Shown piece by piece: positions 1 to 7,173 of a stretch of 24,870 nucleotides of DNA. Origin of the DNA: Anaerolineaceae bacterium (GTDB lineage Bacteria > Chloroflexota > Anaerolineae > Anaerolineales > Anaerolineaceae); assembly GCA_003524305.1 (NCBI GenBank), contig DQHW01000027.1:378-25247 (forward strand). The letters run 5' to 3'. The translations under genes were made by a program, and so were the position numbers. Within the stretch, counting starts at the first letter, position 1, and each line of letters begins with the position of its first letter. The notes under the pieces were generated by a model. The model ran no database searches and was not told the origin of the DNA. It saw nothing but the letters and a program-made list of their open reading frames with translations.

Positions 1-349
1 CGGTGACGCCGGTGATGTATCCGCGCACAATCACTTCCACCGCAAAAGGTTTTACCTTTGAAACTACTGCGGCGTTAGGGTCGGGAATAGCGAGAATGTG
101 ATTAGGAATCAAGTCAGCGGTTTTTTCAAACCACCAGGCTGAAAGCTGGTTGAGCACCTGGCCTTTGTAAGGCACTACCGCCAGGCTGCGGTCAAAGGCA
201 GACAGTCGATCCGTGGTGACCAGCAAGCGTTTGTTGTCTGGCAAATCGTACCAATCACGCACCTTGCCCGCCGTGCGGTTGGGGATGGGCAGGTCGCTGG
301 ATGCAAATGCCTGGGGAATGATTGAAAGGATTTCTTGAGTGGTCAGCAT
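1..349 (-). CDS. purC: Phosphoribosylaminoimidazole-succinocarboxamide synthase (SAICAR synthetase), C-terminal part outside window
   Basis: This is the N-terminal 116 codons of PurC, cut by the window start. PurC joins CAIR and aspartate, using ATP, to make SAICAR in purine synthesis in the cytosol. The translated part begins MLTTQEILSIIPQAF and carries the nucleotide-binding GKVRDWYDL segment at about residues 29-37, then TTDRLSAFD and an LNQLSAWWFEKT stretch, all typical of the family. The ATG at 349-347 has an AGGAG sequence about 9 nt upstream. It starts 15 nt after the purQ stop, so it is the third gene of a purL-purQ-purC operon. The start and family are clear; completeness cannot be judged. 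Confidence 0.93.
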   Translation of the reverse strand, partial: MLTTQEILSIIPQAFASSDLPIPNRTAGKVRDWYDLPDNKRLLVTTDRLSAFDRSLAVVPYKGQVLNQLSAWWFEKTADLIPNHILAIPDPNAAVVSKVKPFAVEVIVRGYITGVT

Positions 350-364
350 TCTTTTGATCTCCTG

Positions 365-1144
365 TTAACTCTCTGAAGCATATCGAACGCCGTTAATAAA
401 GAGCGGTAGCCCTGAAGCATCAGGTCGGTGAATGCGATCAGGAGATTGGAAGGGGAAAACGTGATCTTCAGGGTGGGGCATCAATCCCAAGACGTTACCC
501 TGCGGATTGCAGATGCCGGCGATATCCATCACCGAGCCATTGGGATTGATGGGGTATATTCCCTTGGCAGATTTGCCGTCAGGATGGACATACACCAGAG
601 CGATTTGATCATTTGATGTGAGGTTTTTGACTTTTTCAGGGCTGCCAAGTGTGAAATTTCCTTCGCCATGTGCAACAGGGCAGTCGATGATGTCTGATAG
701 TCCTTTGGTCCACAGGCATTTTTGTGAAACAGGTTTCAGACTCACCCAGCGGCATTCAAAATGATTGCCCTGGTTGTGAGTCAGTGTGGCGGTGCGGGTT
801 TCGGTCAAAGGGACATTGCCGGGTAATATTCCTGACTTGACCAACACCTGAAAACCGTTGCAAATGCCGATGACGGGTTTGCCGGCAGCCACAAAAGCCT
901 GTACCTGGTCGAGGAAGTAATGAGAAAGGTCAAGCGCAAGCAATTTGCCTGCACCGAGGGCGTCTGCATAAGAAAAACCACCCGGCAAAACGAGCATCTG
1001 AAAAGCGGACCAGTCCGTTTTGGCGGTGCGCAGGGTTGTGAGCGGGATGATTTGTGACTCGGCACCTGCAAGCGTTAAAGCTTGGGCAACATCTCCGTCG
1101 CGGTTCGTACCGGGTGCAAAAGGAATCAGGGCGTTGGGTTTCAT
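365..1144 (-). CDS. purQ: Phosphoribosylformylglycinamidine synthase, glutaminase subunit PurQ
   Basis: 259 residues. PurQ is the class I glutamine amidotransferase that releases ammonia for FGAR to FGAM conversion by PurL. Visible features are PGGFSYADALGAGK (about 54-67, oxyanion strand region), the nucleophile elbow GICNGFQ with Cys95, and the MPHPEDH motif giving the catalytic His224 and Glu226. The length is slightly above the usual 220-235 residues of small PurQ proteins. Its ATG overlaps the purL stop by 4 nt (ATGA), which points to translational coupling and a fixed ratio with PurL. purC follows after 15 nt. Confidence 0.95.
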   Translation of the reverse strand: MKPNALIPFAPGTNRDGDVAQALTLAGAESQIIPLTTLRTAKTDWSAFQMLVLPGGFSYADALGAGKLLALDLSHYFLDQVQAFVAAGKPVIGICNGFQVLVKSGILPGNVPLTETRTATLTHNQGNHFECRWVSLKPVSQKCLWTKGLSDIIDCPVAHGEGNFTLGSPEKVKNLTSNDQIALVYVHPDGKSAKGIYPINPNGSVMDIAGICNPQGNVLGLMPHPEDHVFPFQSPDRIHRPDASGLPLFINGVRYASES

Positions 1145-4086
1145 GCCAGACCTCCTGCTATCTTGCGGTCTTTCCAGGCACTCAACAAGTCAGCAATAGG
1201 AACATTCAAAATCGTTTTTTTGGCGTGTATCATTTGCAGATTTTGTTGACTTTCGACTTTTCCAATTAACCGGACTGCGTAATTAGACATCAGGTCTTCA
1301 AATTCAAACTGAGATTCGGCGGTAACTTCCACCAAAAAACAGCCGGATGTCTCACCGAATAATGCGCGAACGGGGACTTCATTGTTGCGTAAATGAATTT
1401 GGGCGCCGAGCCGTCCGGCCATGCACATCTCCGCGGCGGCAACCGCCAGGCCGCCTTCACTGAGGTCATGGCAGGCTGCCACCAATTTCTCTTGAACAGA
1501 TTTGTAAAAAGCAACATAAAAGCGAGGATTTGCTTTGCTGCAGTCGGGAAGACCCTCTTCAATAGCCTGGGTTGGATGTACCAAATTGAAATGGCTGCCG
1601 CCAAAAGTCGGGGCAAAATCGCCGATCAGGTAGATCAGGCTGCCAGCATGTTTGAAATCCATGGTCAGCGACTGCTGCCAGTCGGGCATTACTCCCAGCG
1701 CGGAAATGAGCAGGGTAGGCGGTATGGCGTGGATCTTGCCATCCGAGCCGAGGTATTCGTTGTTAAAGGAATCTTTACCCGAAATGAAAGGAGCTTCGTA
1801 ATGCACGGCGGCTTCAAGACAGGCCTGTGCGGATTGCACCAGGTCGCCCATGATCTCAGACCGGGTGGGGTCACCCCAACAGAAGTTATCCAGAATGGCG
1901 ATGCGCTTGGGATCTGCGCCGCAAGCCACCGCGTTGCGGAAAGCCTCGTCAATCACCAGCCATGTCATCTGATAGGGGTCTATCTTGCCGTATTCCGGGT
2001 TTAACCCGTTTGAAAGCACAAAGGCGTGATTGGTTTGGCTGGCTAAAGGTTTGATTACACTACCATCCGAAGGACCGTCATGGCGCAATCCGCACAGGGG
2101 CTTGACTACCGTGCCGCCCTGAACTTCGTGATCGTAATCGCGAATTGTGCGTTCTTTTGAAGCAATATTGGGATGAGCCAGCAGTTTGAGCAACGAATTA
2201 TGAAGATCAGTTTTGCCTTGACCGTCAATGCTGATGGTCTGACCGGTTTCGAAACGGGGTTTATTGATCCTGGCCGAGTAATGGCGTTGGGGGATGCCGT
2301 GATGCAGGAATTCGTTATCCAGGTCTAGCACCAGGTCGGCGCCGTGGAAAACACGCATGCGGCCGGTATCGGTGAAGTTGCCGATGTCGGTCATTTCAAC
2401 TTCGTATTGAGTGCACAAGACAGTCAATGCATCGAGATTTTTCTTGGGGACGGCAATGACCATTCGTTCCTGGGCTTCTGAAAGCCAGATTTCCCACGGC
2501 GCCAGGCCGGGGTATTTGAGCAGCACTTTCTTGAGCTGCACATCGCCGCCAAGTTCGGAAGCCATTTCGCCTACCGCAGAAGAAAGTCCGCCGGCGCCGC
2601 AATCGGTGATGGCATTGAAGAGACGGCTGTCGCGGGCGAGCATGAGCACATCCACGAGACCTTTTTCAACCACGGGGGCACCGATCTGGACGGATGCGCC
2701 CGAGACTTCGCCAGTCTGGGCGTCCATGGTCATGGAAGAGAAGGTGGCGCCGCGCAGGCCATCGCGGCCGGTGCGTCCGCCGAGGACGATGATGTGATCG
2801 CCGGGAGTCGTGGCGTGTGGATTGCTTCCTTTGGGTGCCAGACCGACGCTGCCGCAAAACACCAACGGATTGGCCACGTAGCCCGGATCATACCAGATGG
2901 CGCCGTTGACGGTGGGGATGCCCATCTTGTTGCCGTAATCTTGGATGCCAGCCACCACGCCAGATGCAATGCGCCGCGGATGCAGCACCCCCTCGGGAAG
3001 GTCCGCGAGAGGTAGGTTAGCAGGACCGAAACATAACACATCTGTGGAGGCGATGGGTTTGGCAGATACGCCAATCACGTCACGGATCACGCCGCCAATG
3101 CCTGTGTTGGCGCCGCCAAAGGGCTCGATAGCGGAGGGGTGGTTGTGTGTCTCAACTTTGAAGCTAAGCTCGTGGGTGCCGTCAAATTCAACAATACCTG
3201 CATTTTCAGTGAATGCCGAAATGACCCAGTCTGCGTTGACCTGTTTGGTGGCGGCACGGATTGTCTGGTTGAAGAGATGGCTGTAATGAGAAGGGAAGGT
3301 GCGCGAATCGGATTTATCGCGTTTGACACTGACCTGGGATTTAAAGGTTTTATGCACGCAGTGTTCGCTCCAGGTTTGGGCGAGCATCTCAAATTCAATA
3401 TCGGTCAGATCGCGGCTTTCACGCTCGCAGTAATCCTGTATGGCGTGCATCTCAGCCAGGTTTAAGGCCGCGCGGCGGGCGGATGAAACGGCCAGCAGAC
3501 CGTCATCGTCCAGCCCACGCAGCACGATGGTTTCAACCAGGTCGTGACTTTGGGTTGAGGTTGAAAAAGCAGGGGTGATCTCGCCAAGTGTAAAAGTCTG
3601 GATGACTGAATTGGAAAGCAACCGTTTGACGGCAAGTTTTAGTAATTCATCTGTCAAGCCGGTACCACTGAGAATAAAGCGCAAGCCAGTGCATGCAGAT
3701 TCGAGTGAGTGAATGCCAAGCAGGTGGGCAGCGCGTACAATTTGTTCCGCAATGGGGTCAGTCACACCCGGGCGAAGTGCAACTTCAATGGTTCGTGTGG
3801 TGGAGGAGTCTTTTTGGTTTAGATTGTGTTCTTTAAGGGGGAGTTCGAGAAGGTTTATTTCTACTGACTGGGTTACCGGGTCGTGCAGGAGCTGCGCTGC
3901 CAGTTTTTCGGCATCCGGTTCGTCCAGACCTCCTCGTACGAAGTAGAGGTCGTGACATTGAATTTGGGTAATTTGGATGAGCGAGAGAGATTGGGCGTCA
4001 GCAAGGTAGCCGAGGGAGCGGGGGTCGTTGGCAGTGGTGGGTTTAACGACGAAACGATAAACTGCTGCCGAGCCGTTTACTTTCAT
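1141..4086 (-). CDS. purL: Phosphoribosylformylglycinamidine synthase with two N-terminal PurS-like domains (PurS-PurS-PurL fusion)
   Basis: 981 residues, clearly longer than the roughly 720-750 of stand-alone small PurL and shorter than the roughly 1300 of proteobacterial PurL, which also carries a glutaminase. Residues about 9-79 and 98-168 each look like a PurS domain (DPRSLGYLADAQSL and DPIAEQIVRAAHLLG helices, followed by a KLAAQLLHDPVTQSV or KLAVKRLLSNSVIQT helix). The PurL core starts near 195 with SARRAALNLAEM and SEHCVHKTFKS (about 240-250), KVETHNHPSA (310-319) and GGANTGIGG; the second half has GKDSFNNEY and DLSEGGLAVAAAEM. The glutaminase is the separate purQ, whose start overlaps the stop by 4 nt. 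The ATG at 4086 has a GAGG about 10 nt upstream. No separate purS lies in the window, consistent with the fusion replacing it. Confidence 0.93.
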   Translation of the reverse strand: MKVNGSAAVYRFVVKPTTANDPRSLGYLADAQSLSLIQITQIQCHDLYFVRGGLDEPDAEKLAAQLLHDPVTQSVEINLLELPLKEHNLNQKDSSTTRTIEVALRPGVTDPIAEQIVRAAHLLGIHSLESACTGLRFILSGTGLTDELLKLAVKRLLSNSVIQTFTLGEITPAFSTSTQSHDLVETIVLRGLDDDGLLAVSSARRAALNLAEMHAIQDYCERESRDLTDIEFEMLAQTWSEHCVHKTFKSQVSVKRDKSDSRTFPSHYSHLFNQTIRAATKQVNADWVISAFTENAGIVEFDGTHELSFKVETHNHPSAIEPFGGANTGIGGVIRDVIGVSAKPIASTDVLCFGPANLPLADLPEGVLHPRRIASGVVAGIQDYGNKMGIPTVNGAIWYDPGYVANPLVFCGSVGLAPKGSNPHATTPGDHIIVLGGRTGRDGLRGATFSSMTMDAQTGEVSGASVQIGAPVVEKGLVDVLMLARDSRLFNAITDCGAGGLSSAVGEMASELGGDVQLKKVLLKYPGLAPWEIWLSEAQERMVIAVPKKNLDALTVLCTQYEVEMTDIGNFTDTGRMRVFHGADLVLDLDNEFLHHGIPQRHYSARINKPRFETGQTISIDGQGKTDLHNSLLKLLAHPNIASKERTIRDYDHEVQGGTVVKPLCGLRHDGPSDGSVIKPLASQTNHAFVLSNGLNPEYGKIDPYQMTWLVIDEAFRNAVACGADPKRIAILDNFCWGDPTRSEIMGDLVQSAQACLEAAVHYEAPFISGKDSFNNEYLGSDGKIHAIPPTLLISALGVMPDWQQSLTMDFKHAGSLIYLIGDFAPTFGGSHFNLVHPTQAIEEGLPDCSKANPRFYVAFYKSVQEKLVAACHDLSEGGLAVAAAEMCMAGRLGAQIHLRNNEVPVRALFGETSGCFLVEVTAESQFEFEDLMSNYAVRLIGKVESQQNLQMIHAKKTILNVPIADLLSAWKDRKIAGGLA

Positions 4087-4137
4087 AGAAGGATAACCTC
4101 GTTATATTTATTTATGCTTCGATTTTAGTGTTCTTTA

Positions 4138-4161
4138 GGTGATTTGTCTAGACAATAGACC
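4138..4161. promoter_or_regulatory. Candidate operator upstream of purL
   Basis: The site reads GGT, 3 nt, TTGTCTAGACAA, 3 nt, ACC. The central 12 bp are a perfect palindrome and the outer GGT/ACC triplets also pair symmetrically, so 18 of 24 positions obey dyad symmetry. It lies 52-75 nt upstream of the purL start codon, where a repressor or activator of a purine operon would act. It does not match the E. coli PurR or B. subtilis PurBox consensus as I know them, so the regulator is unknown. Function is inferred from position and symmetry. Confidence 0.4.
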
Positions 4162-4199
4162 TTAAATTTTTCAGATTCTTAAGTTCTCTAATGAATACT

Positions 4200-4219
4200 C
4201 CCCTTAGCATGCTACGGGG
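4200..4219. repeat. 20-bp near-perfect palindrome upstream of purL
   Basis: CCCCTTAGCATGCTACGGGG on the plus strand pairs in 9 of 10 positions, with one T/C mismatch, and has the core AGCATGCT. No T-run follows it on the minus strand, so it is a poor intrinsic terminator. It may instead be a protein-binding site or an RNA hairpin in the purL 5' region. The role is unknown. Confidence 0.4.
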
Positions 4220-4345
4220 TATCAAGTCCGTTTATCGTACATGAGCAAAAAATACAATTCTTTTCACACAACAAGTTGTCGGGAAACGCTCTCTTTTGTT
4301 TATATGTATCTTTAAGAACTTTCCACTAACTCTAAAATGACCCAG

Positions 4346-5740
4346 TCACGAAATCTTGATGAGGTTTTTGATCCGCTTTGCCAATTCACGACTGGCAAAG
4401 GGTGCAATACCGGTGTAGGCAGACACTTCAGAAAGCGCCTCAACGTCATCCGCGGTCAGGTGTTGAAGGATGAAATCATCCTTTTTCAACAATAAAGTAA
4501 GCGGATTCTTTTCTCCGTGTTGGACGGCCTGCCAGGCGGCCATGGCATGATTGCGCAGGCGTTCGTGGGTCTCCTGACGGTCTGCGCCTTTTTTGCTGAG
4601 CGCCATCATCACCCGTTCCGTACAGGCGAAGGGGGCATATACCTCAAGGTTTCGTTGGATGGCTTCGCCGTTGATGGTCATGTTCTTGACCAGTTTGTTC
4701 ATCACAAGCAGAAGTTCGTCGCAGATCAAAAAGGATTCCGGCAATATCGTGCGGCGGTTAGCGCTGTCATCCAGAGTGCGTTCGAGCAGGTTAGTGGCGG
4801 CGTTCTGCCAGGCCACCTGCGGATATACGGAAAGCTGGCGGGCAAGTGAATCAATCTTTTCGGCGTTGATCGGGTTACGTTTGAACGGCATAGCCGAGGA
4901 GCCCACCTGTTTTGCGGCGAAATATTCGCTGATTTCGCCAATTGAGGGGGATTGCAGCACGCGCAGGTCAAAAGCGAATTTGTGCAGTGCGGCGCCCAGG
5001 CTGGCCAGGGCGCTGAGCACGGTGAAATCCTGTTTGCGTGAACAGGTTTGAGTGCTGATCGGATAAAAAGGAAGACTCAAGTCGTCGCTGAGCGCTTTTT
5101 CGAATGCAGGGTAGTTTTCAGCACCCAACAGATCAAAATAAGCCGCGGAAGTGCCGACCGCGCCCTTAAACCCTTTGCCGCGCAGGTTGGTTTTAACTTC
5201 TTGCAGCGATTGCCAATCTTCGAGCAAATCTTGAGCGTAGACTGATAGTCTGTAACCCAGCGTGGAAGGTTCAGCGGGCTGCAAGTGGGTGTAAGCCATA
5301 AGGGGCAGGTCGGCGGTCTCTTCGATGCGGGCAGCGAGAGAGAGCAGCAATTTTTCGAGTTTGGCGATCACCAGTTCCAGCGCGCTGCGCATGCGCAGTA
5401 CATCGGCGTTGTCTTCAATATCCATAGAGGTGGCGCCCATGTGGATCACGCCGCCGGCGGTCGGGCACTGCGCCGCATACGTTTTCAGTTCCGCCATCAA
5501 ATCATGGTGTATCTCGGATTCGATATCAAGCGCAGTTTCCATGTCGATTTCTGAGGCATGCTGATCCAATTCGGTCACTTGCTGTGGGGTGGCCAATCCA
5601 AACGCGGATTGAGCGCGTGCCAGCGACACCCACAGGCGGCGCCAGGTCTTGCGTTTGTTGACTTCGCTCCAGATCTCGCGCATTTCACTTGATCCGTAGC
5701 GCCAACTGAATGGGGATTGGTAATTGTTATACATGCTCAT
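4346..5740 (-). CDS. purB: Adenylosuccinate lyase, eukaryote-like type
   Basis: 464 residues. PurB cleaves SAICAR to AICAR and adenylosuccinate to AMP, each with release of fumarate. It has the fumarase/aspartase-superfamily signature SSAMPFKRNP at residues 281-290, EIHHD (76-80), THLQPAEPST (151-160) and ERTLDDSANRR in the C-terminal half. The N-terminal YQSPFSWRYGSSEM and the late TERVMMALSKKGADRQETHERLR resemble animal adenylosuccinate lyase more than the usual Bacillus or E. coli forms, judged from memory. I chose the ATG at 5740 because AAGGA lies 8 nt upstream; the in-frame ATG at 5749 abuts that site and would leave no spacing. It is separated from pheA by 142 nt containing its own candidate promoter. 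Confidence 0.94.
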   Translation of the reverse strand: MSMYNNYQSPFSWRYGSSEMREIWSEVNKRKTWRRLWVSLARAQSAFGLATPQQVTELDQHASEIDMETALDIESEIHHDLMAELKTYAAQCPTAGGVIHMGATSMDIEDNADVLRMRSALELVIAKLEKLLLSLAARIEETADLPLMAYTHLQPAEPSTLGYRLSVYAQDLLEDWQSLQEVKTNLRGKGFKGAVGTSAAYFDLLGAENYPAFEKALSDDLSLPFYPISTQTCSRKQDFTVLSALASLGAALHKFAFDLRVLQSPSIGEISEYFAAKQVGSSAMPFKRNPINAEKIDSLARQLSVYPQVAWQNAATNLLERTLDDSANRRTILPESFLICDELLLVMNKLVKNMTINGEAIQRNLEVYAPFACTERVMMALSKKGADRQETHERLRNHAMAAWQAVQHGEKNPLTLLLKKDDFILQHLTADDVEALSEVSAYTGIAPFASRELAKRIKNLIKIS

Positions 5741-5803
5741 GATAATCATCCTTGCTTAAATGGATTGATAAATCTTCACTTTTTACCCAGACTAAAAGCG
5801 CAA

Positions 5804-5834
5804 ACGTCACGGATATTTGAATTATACGTGACGT
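5804..5834. repeat. Inverted repeat overlapping the candidate purB promoter
   Basis: ACGTCACG at 5804-5811 and CGTGACGT at 5827-5834 are exact inverted 8-bp arms separated by 15 nt. The dyad continues inward with three more pairs after one mismatch, leaving a 7-nt centre. The minus-strand TATAAT box sits inside the spacer, so a protein bound here would cover the purB -10 region. It could alternatively fold as an RNA hairpin ending the pheA transcript, but no good T-run follows it. Confidence 0.5.
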
Positions 5835-5848
5835 GTGAAAAATGGTAA
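5821..5848 (-). promoter_or_regulatory. Candidate sigma-70-type promoter for purB
   Basis: On the minus strand TTACCA (5848-5843, 4 of 6 matches to TTGACA) is followed after 16 nt by a perfect TATAAT (5826-5821). Transcription would start near 5814, giving a leader of about 74 nt before the purB ATG at 5740. The -10 box lies within the inverted repeat at 5804-5834, suggesting repression by occlusion. This is a pattern match only. Confidence 0.5.
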
Positions 5849-5882
5849 CTTTTTTAAACAAGATTTTTAGATTTTGATGAAA

Positions 5883-6731
5883 TTAAAAAGAATTCCTTGG
5901 ATACGATCCCAGCACTCTTAGCAATGTGGCATATTCCTCGAGATGATTGAGTGCGCGGATGACTTTCTGGTCTTTGGTGGAACCTGCAAAATCGACATAA
6001 AACTGATACTCGCCAGGCTGACCGATCAGGGGACGGGATTCCAGTTTGGTGAGGTCAATGTCGCGCAGGGCAAAGACGCTCAAGGCTTTGAAGAGCGAAC
6101 CGGGCAGGTTTTTAAGACACACCAAAATGGAGGTCTTGGCATCTTTGCCGGGGTCAACGGGTTCGGTGGAGAGCACCAGAAAGCGGGTGAAATTTGCTTC
6201 GTCATCTTCGATGCCTTCCATTAAAATGGACATGCCGTAAAGCTCCGCGGCTCGGCGGCTGGCGATGGCAGCCGTGGTCTGGTTGCGGGTTTCGGCCAAC
6301 TGCTTGACCGCGCCGGCGGTATCGTAAACCTGTTCCACTTTAACGCCGCCTTCCCAGCGGTTGAGAAACCCGCGGCACTGGTCGAGCGCCTGCGGATGGC
6401 TGATGACCTTGGTGATCTTATCCATGTTGGCGCCGGGGGCGGCAATCAGGCAGTGGCGCACGCGCAGCGTGGTTTCGCCAATGATGTGCAGGCTGTGTTC
6501 GCGCAACAGGTCGTAATTGCGGTGAATGCTGCCGGCCAGAGAATTTTCGATGGGGATAAAGCCAAGTGCACAAGCCCCGGTTTCGACAGCTTCGAAGACG
6601 TCTTCAAAGCGGGCTTTGCCGTGGGCGGTGGCTTTTTTACCGAAGTATTCAATTAATGCGGCTTCAGAATATGCGCCGGGTTCGCCTTGGAAGGCGACAT
6701 TGAGCGGAGCAGTGGAATTAAGGTTGGTCAT
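5883..6731 (-). CDS. pheA: Prephenate dehydratase with C-terminal ACT domain
   Basis: 282 residues. It converts prephenate to phenylpyruvate, the committed step to phenylalanine. Residues 1-187 form the dehydratase domain, with GEPGAYSEAA at 16-25, ENSLAGSIH at 62-70 and the catalytic NFTRF motif (Thr182-Arg183-Phe184). Residues about 200-278 form an ACT domain with LPGSLFKAL (209-217) and ESRP (231-234), the motifs that bind phenylalanine for feedback inhibition in this family. There is no chorismate mutase domain; that activity is supplied by aroH. The start at 6731 has AAGGA 8 nt upstream and overlaps the aroQ stop by 14 nt. It is the last gene of the attenuator-controlled aromatic operon. 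Confidence 0.95.
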   Translation of the reverse strand: MTNLNSTAPLNVAFQGEPGAYSEAALIEYFGKKATAHGKARFEDVFEAVETGACALGFIPIENSLAGSIHRNYDLLREHSLHIIGETTLRVRHCLIAAPGANMDKITKVISHPQALDQCRGFLNRWEGGVKVEQVYDTAGAVKQLAETRNQTTAAIASRRAAELYGMSILMEGIEDDEANFTRFLVLSTEPVDPGKDAKTSILVCLKNLPGSLFKALSVFALRDIDLTKLESRPLIGQPGEYQFYVDFAGSTKDQKVIRALNHLEEYATLLRVLGSYPRNSF

Positions 6732-7161
6732 CGAGCATTCCTTTCAATGCCGTCAAAGCGGAAGTGTAAGAGCGCCAGCCAAGGCCGGCGATGGTGCCGG
6801 CGCAAACCGGCGAGATCACAGAAGTGCGGCGGAATTCTTCACGCGCATAAATATTGGAAAGATGTACTTCAATCACAGGAAGGCCTATAGAAGCAATGGC
6901 GTCGCGCAGTGCAATGGAGGTGTGGCTGTAAGCACCGGGGTTGAAAATAACACCGTTAGCCCATTTGACGGCATCCTGCAGGGTGTCAATTAATGCGCCT
7001 TCGTGGTTCGATTGGACGAAGTGTAATTCCAATTCGAGTTGTTTTGAGAGATCAGACAGATGTTGATTTATCTCGTCAAGGGTCTGGGTGCCGTATTGCG
7101 CCGGGTCGCGCTTGCCGAGAAAATTCAGATTGGGTCCGTTGAGAATTAAAATGGATTTCAT
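6718..7161 (-). CDS. aroQ: Type II 3-dehydroquinate dehydratase
   Basis: 147 residues, the usual size of the dodecameric type II enzyme. It dehydrates 3-dehydroquinate to 3-dehydroshikimate. The motifs are complete: ILNGPNLNFLGKRDP (6-20), the likely catalytic Tyr23, QSNHEG, NPGAYSHTS with the catalytic His, EVHLSN and the C-terminal GLGWRSY. It starts 12 nt after the aroKB stop and overlaps pheA by 14 nt at its 3' end. No type I enzyme is present in the window. Confidence 0.96.
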   Translation of the reverse strand: MKSILILNGPNLNFLGKRDPAQYGTQTLDEINQHLSDLSKQLELELHFVQSNHEGALIDTLQDAVKWANGVIFNPGAYSHTSIALRDAIASIGLPVIEVHLSNIYAREEFRRTSVISPVCAGTIAGLGWRSYTSALTALKGMLDDQP

Positions 7162-7173
7162 AAAATATCCTCC

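Larger units (their letters stand above)
4087..4345. other. Intergenic region between purB and purL with two palindromes
   Basis: This 259-nt AT-rich gap holds no convincing gene on either strand. It contains a 20-bp near-perfect palindrome (4200-4219), a 24-bp interrupted palindrome (4138-4161) and a short ACAAC/GTTGT inverted repeat (4268-4279). I see no strong intrinsic terminator after purB and no near-consensus -35/-10 pair for purL. The gap is nevertheless large for such a compact segment, so purL-purQ-purC probably starts its own transcript here. Confidence 0.5.

Noticed and set aside
1393..2004. 203-codon plus-strand reading frame
   Set aside because: It lies wholly opposite purL, has no recognisable domain and no ribosome-binding site, and purL accounts for the sequence. 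It is an antisense shadow.
4330..4350. Small TGAC-TGG-GTCA hairpin as purB terminator
   Set aside because: The stem is 4 bp with a 3-nt loop and only a short T-run; too weak to call.
5795..5815. E. coli-type PurR box near purB (CGCAAACGT)
   Set aside because: Only the left half matches the 16-bp consensus; the right half does not, so it is probably chance overlap with the larger inverted repeat.
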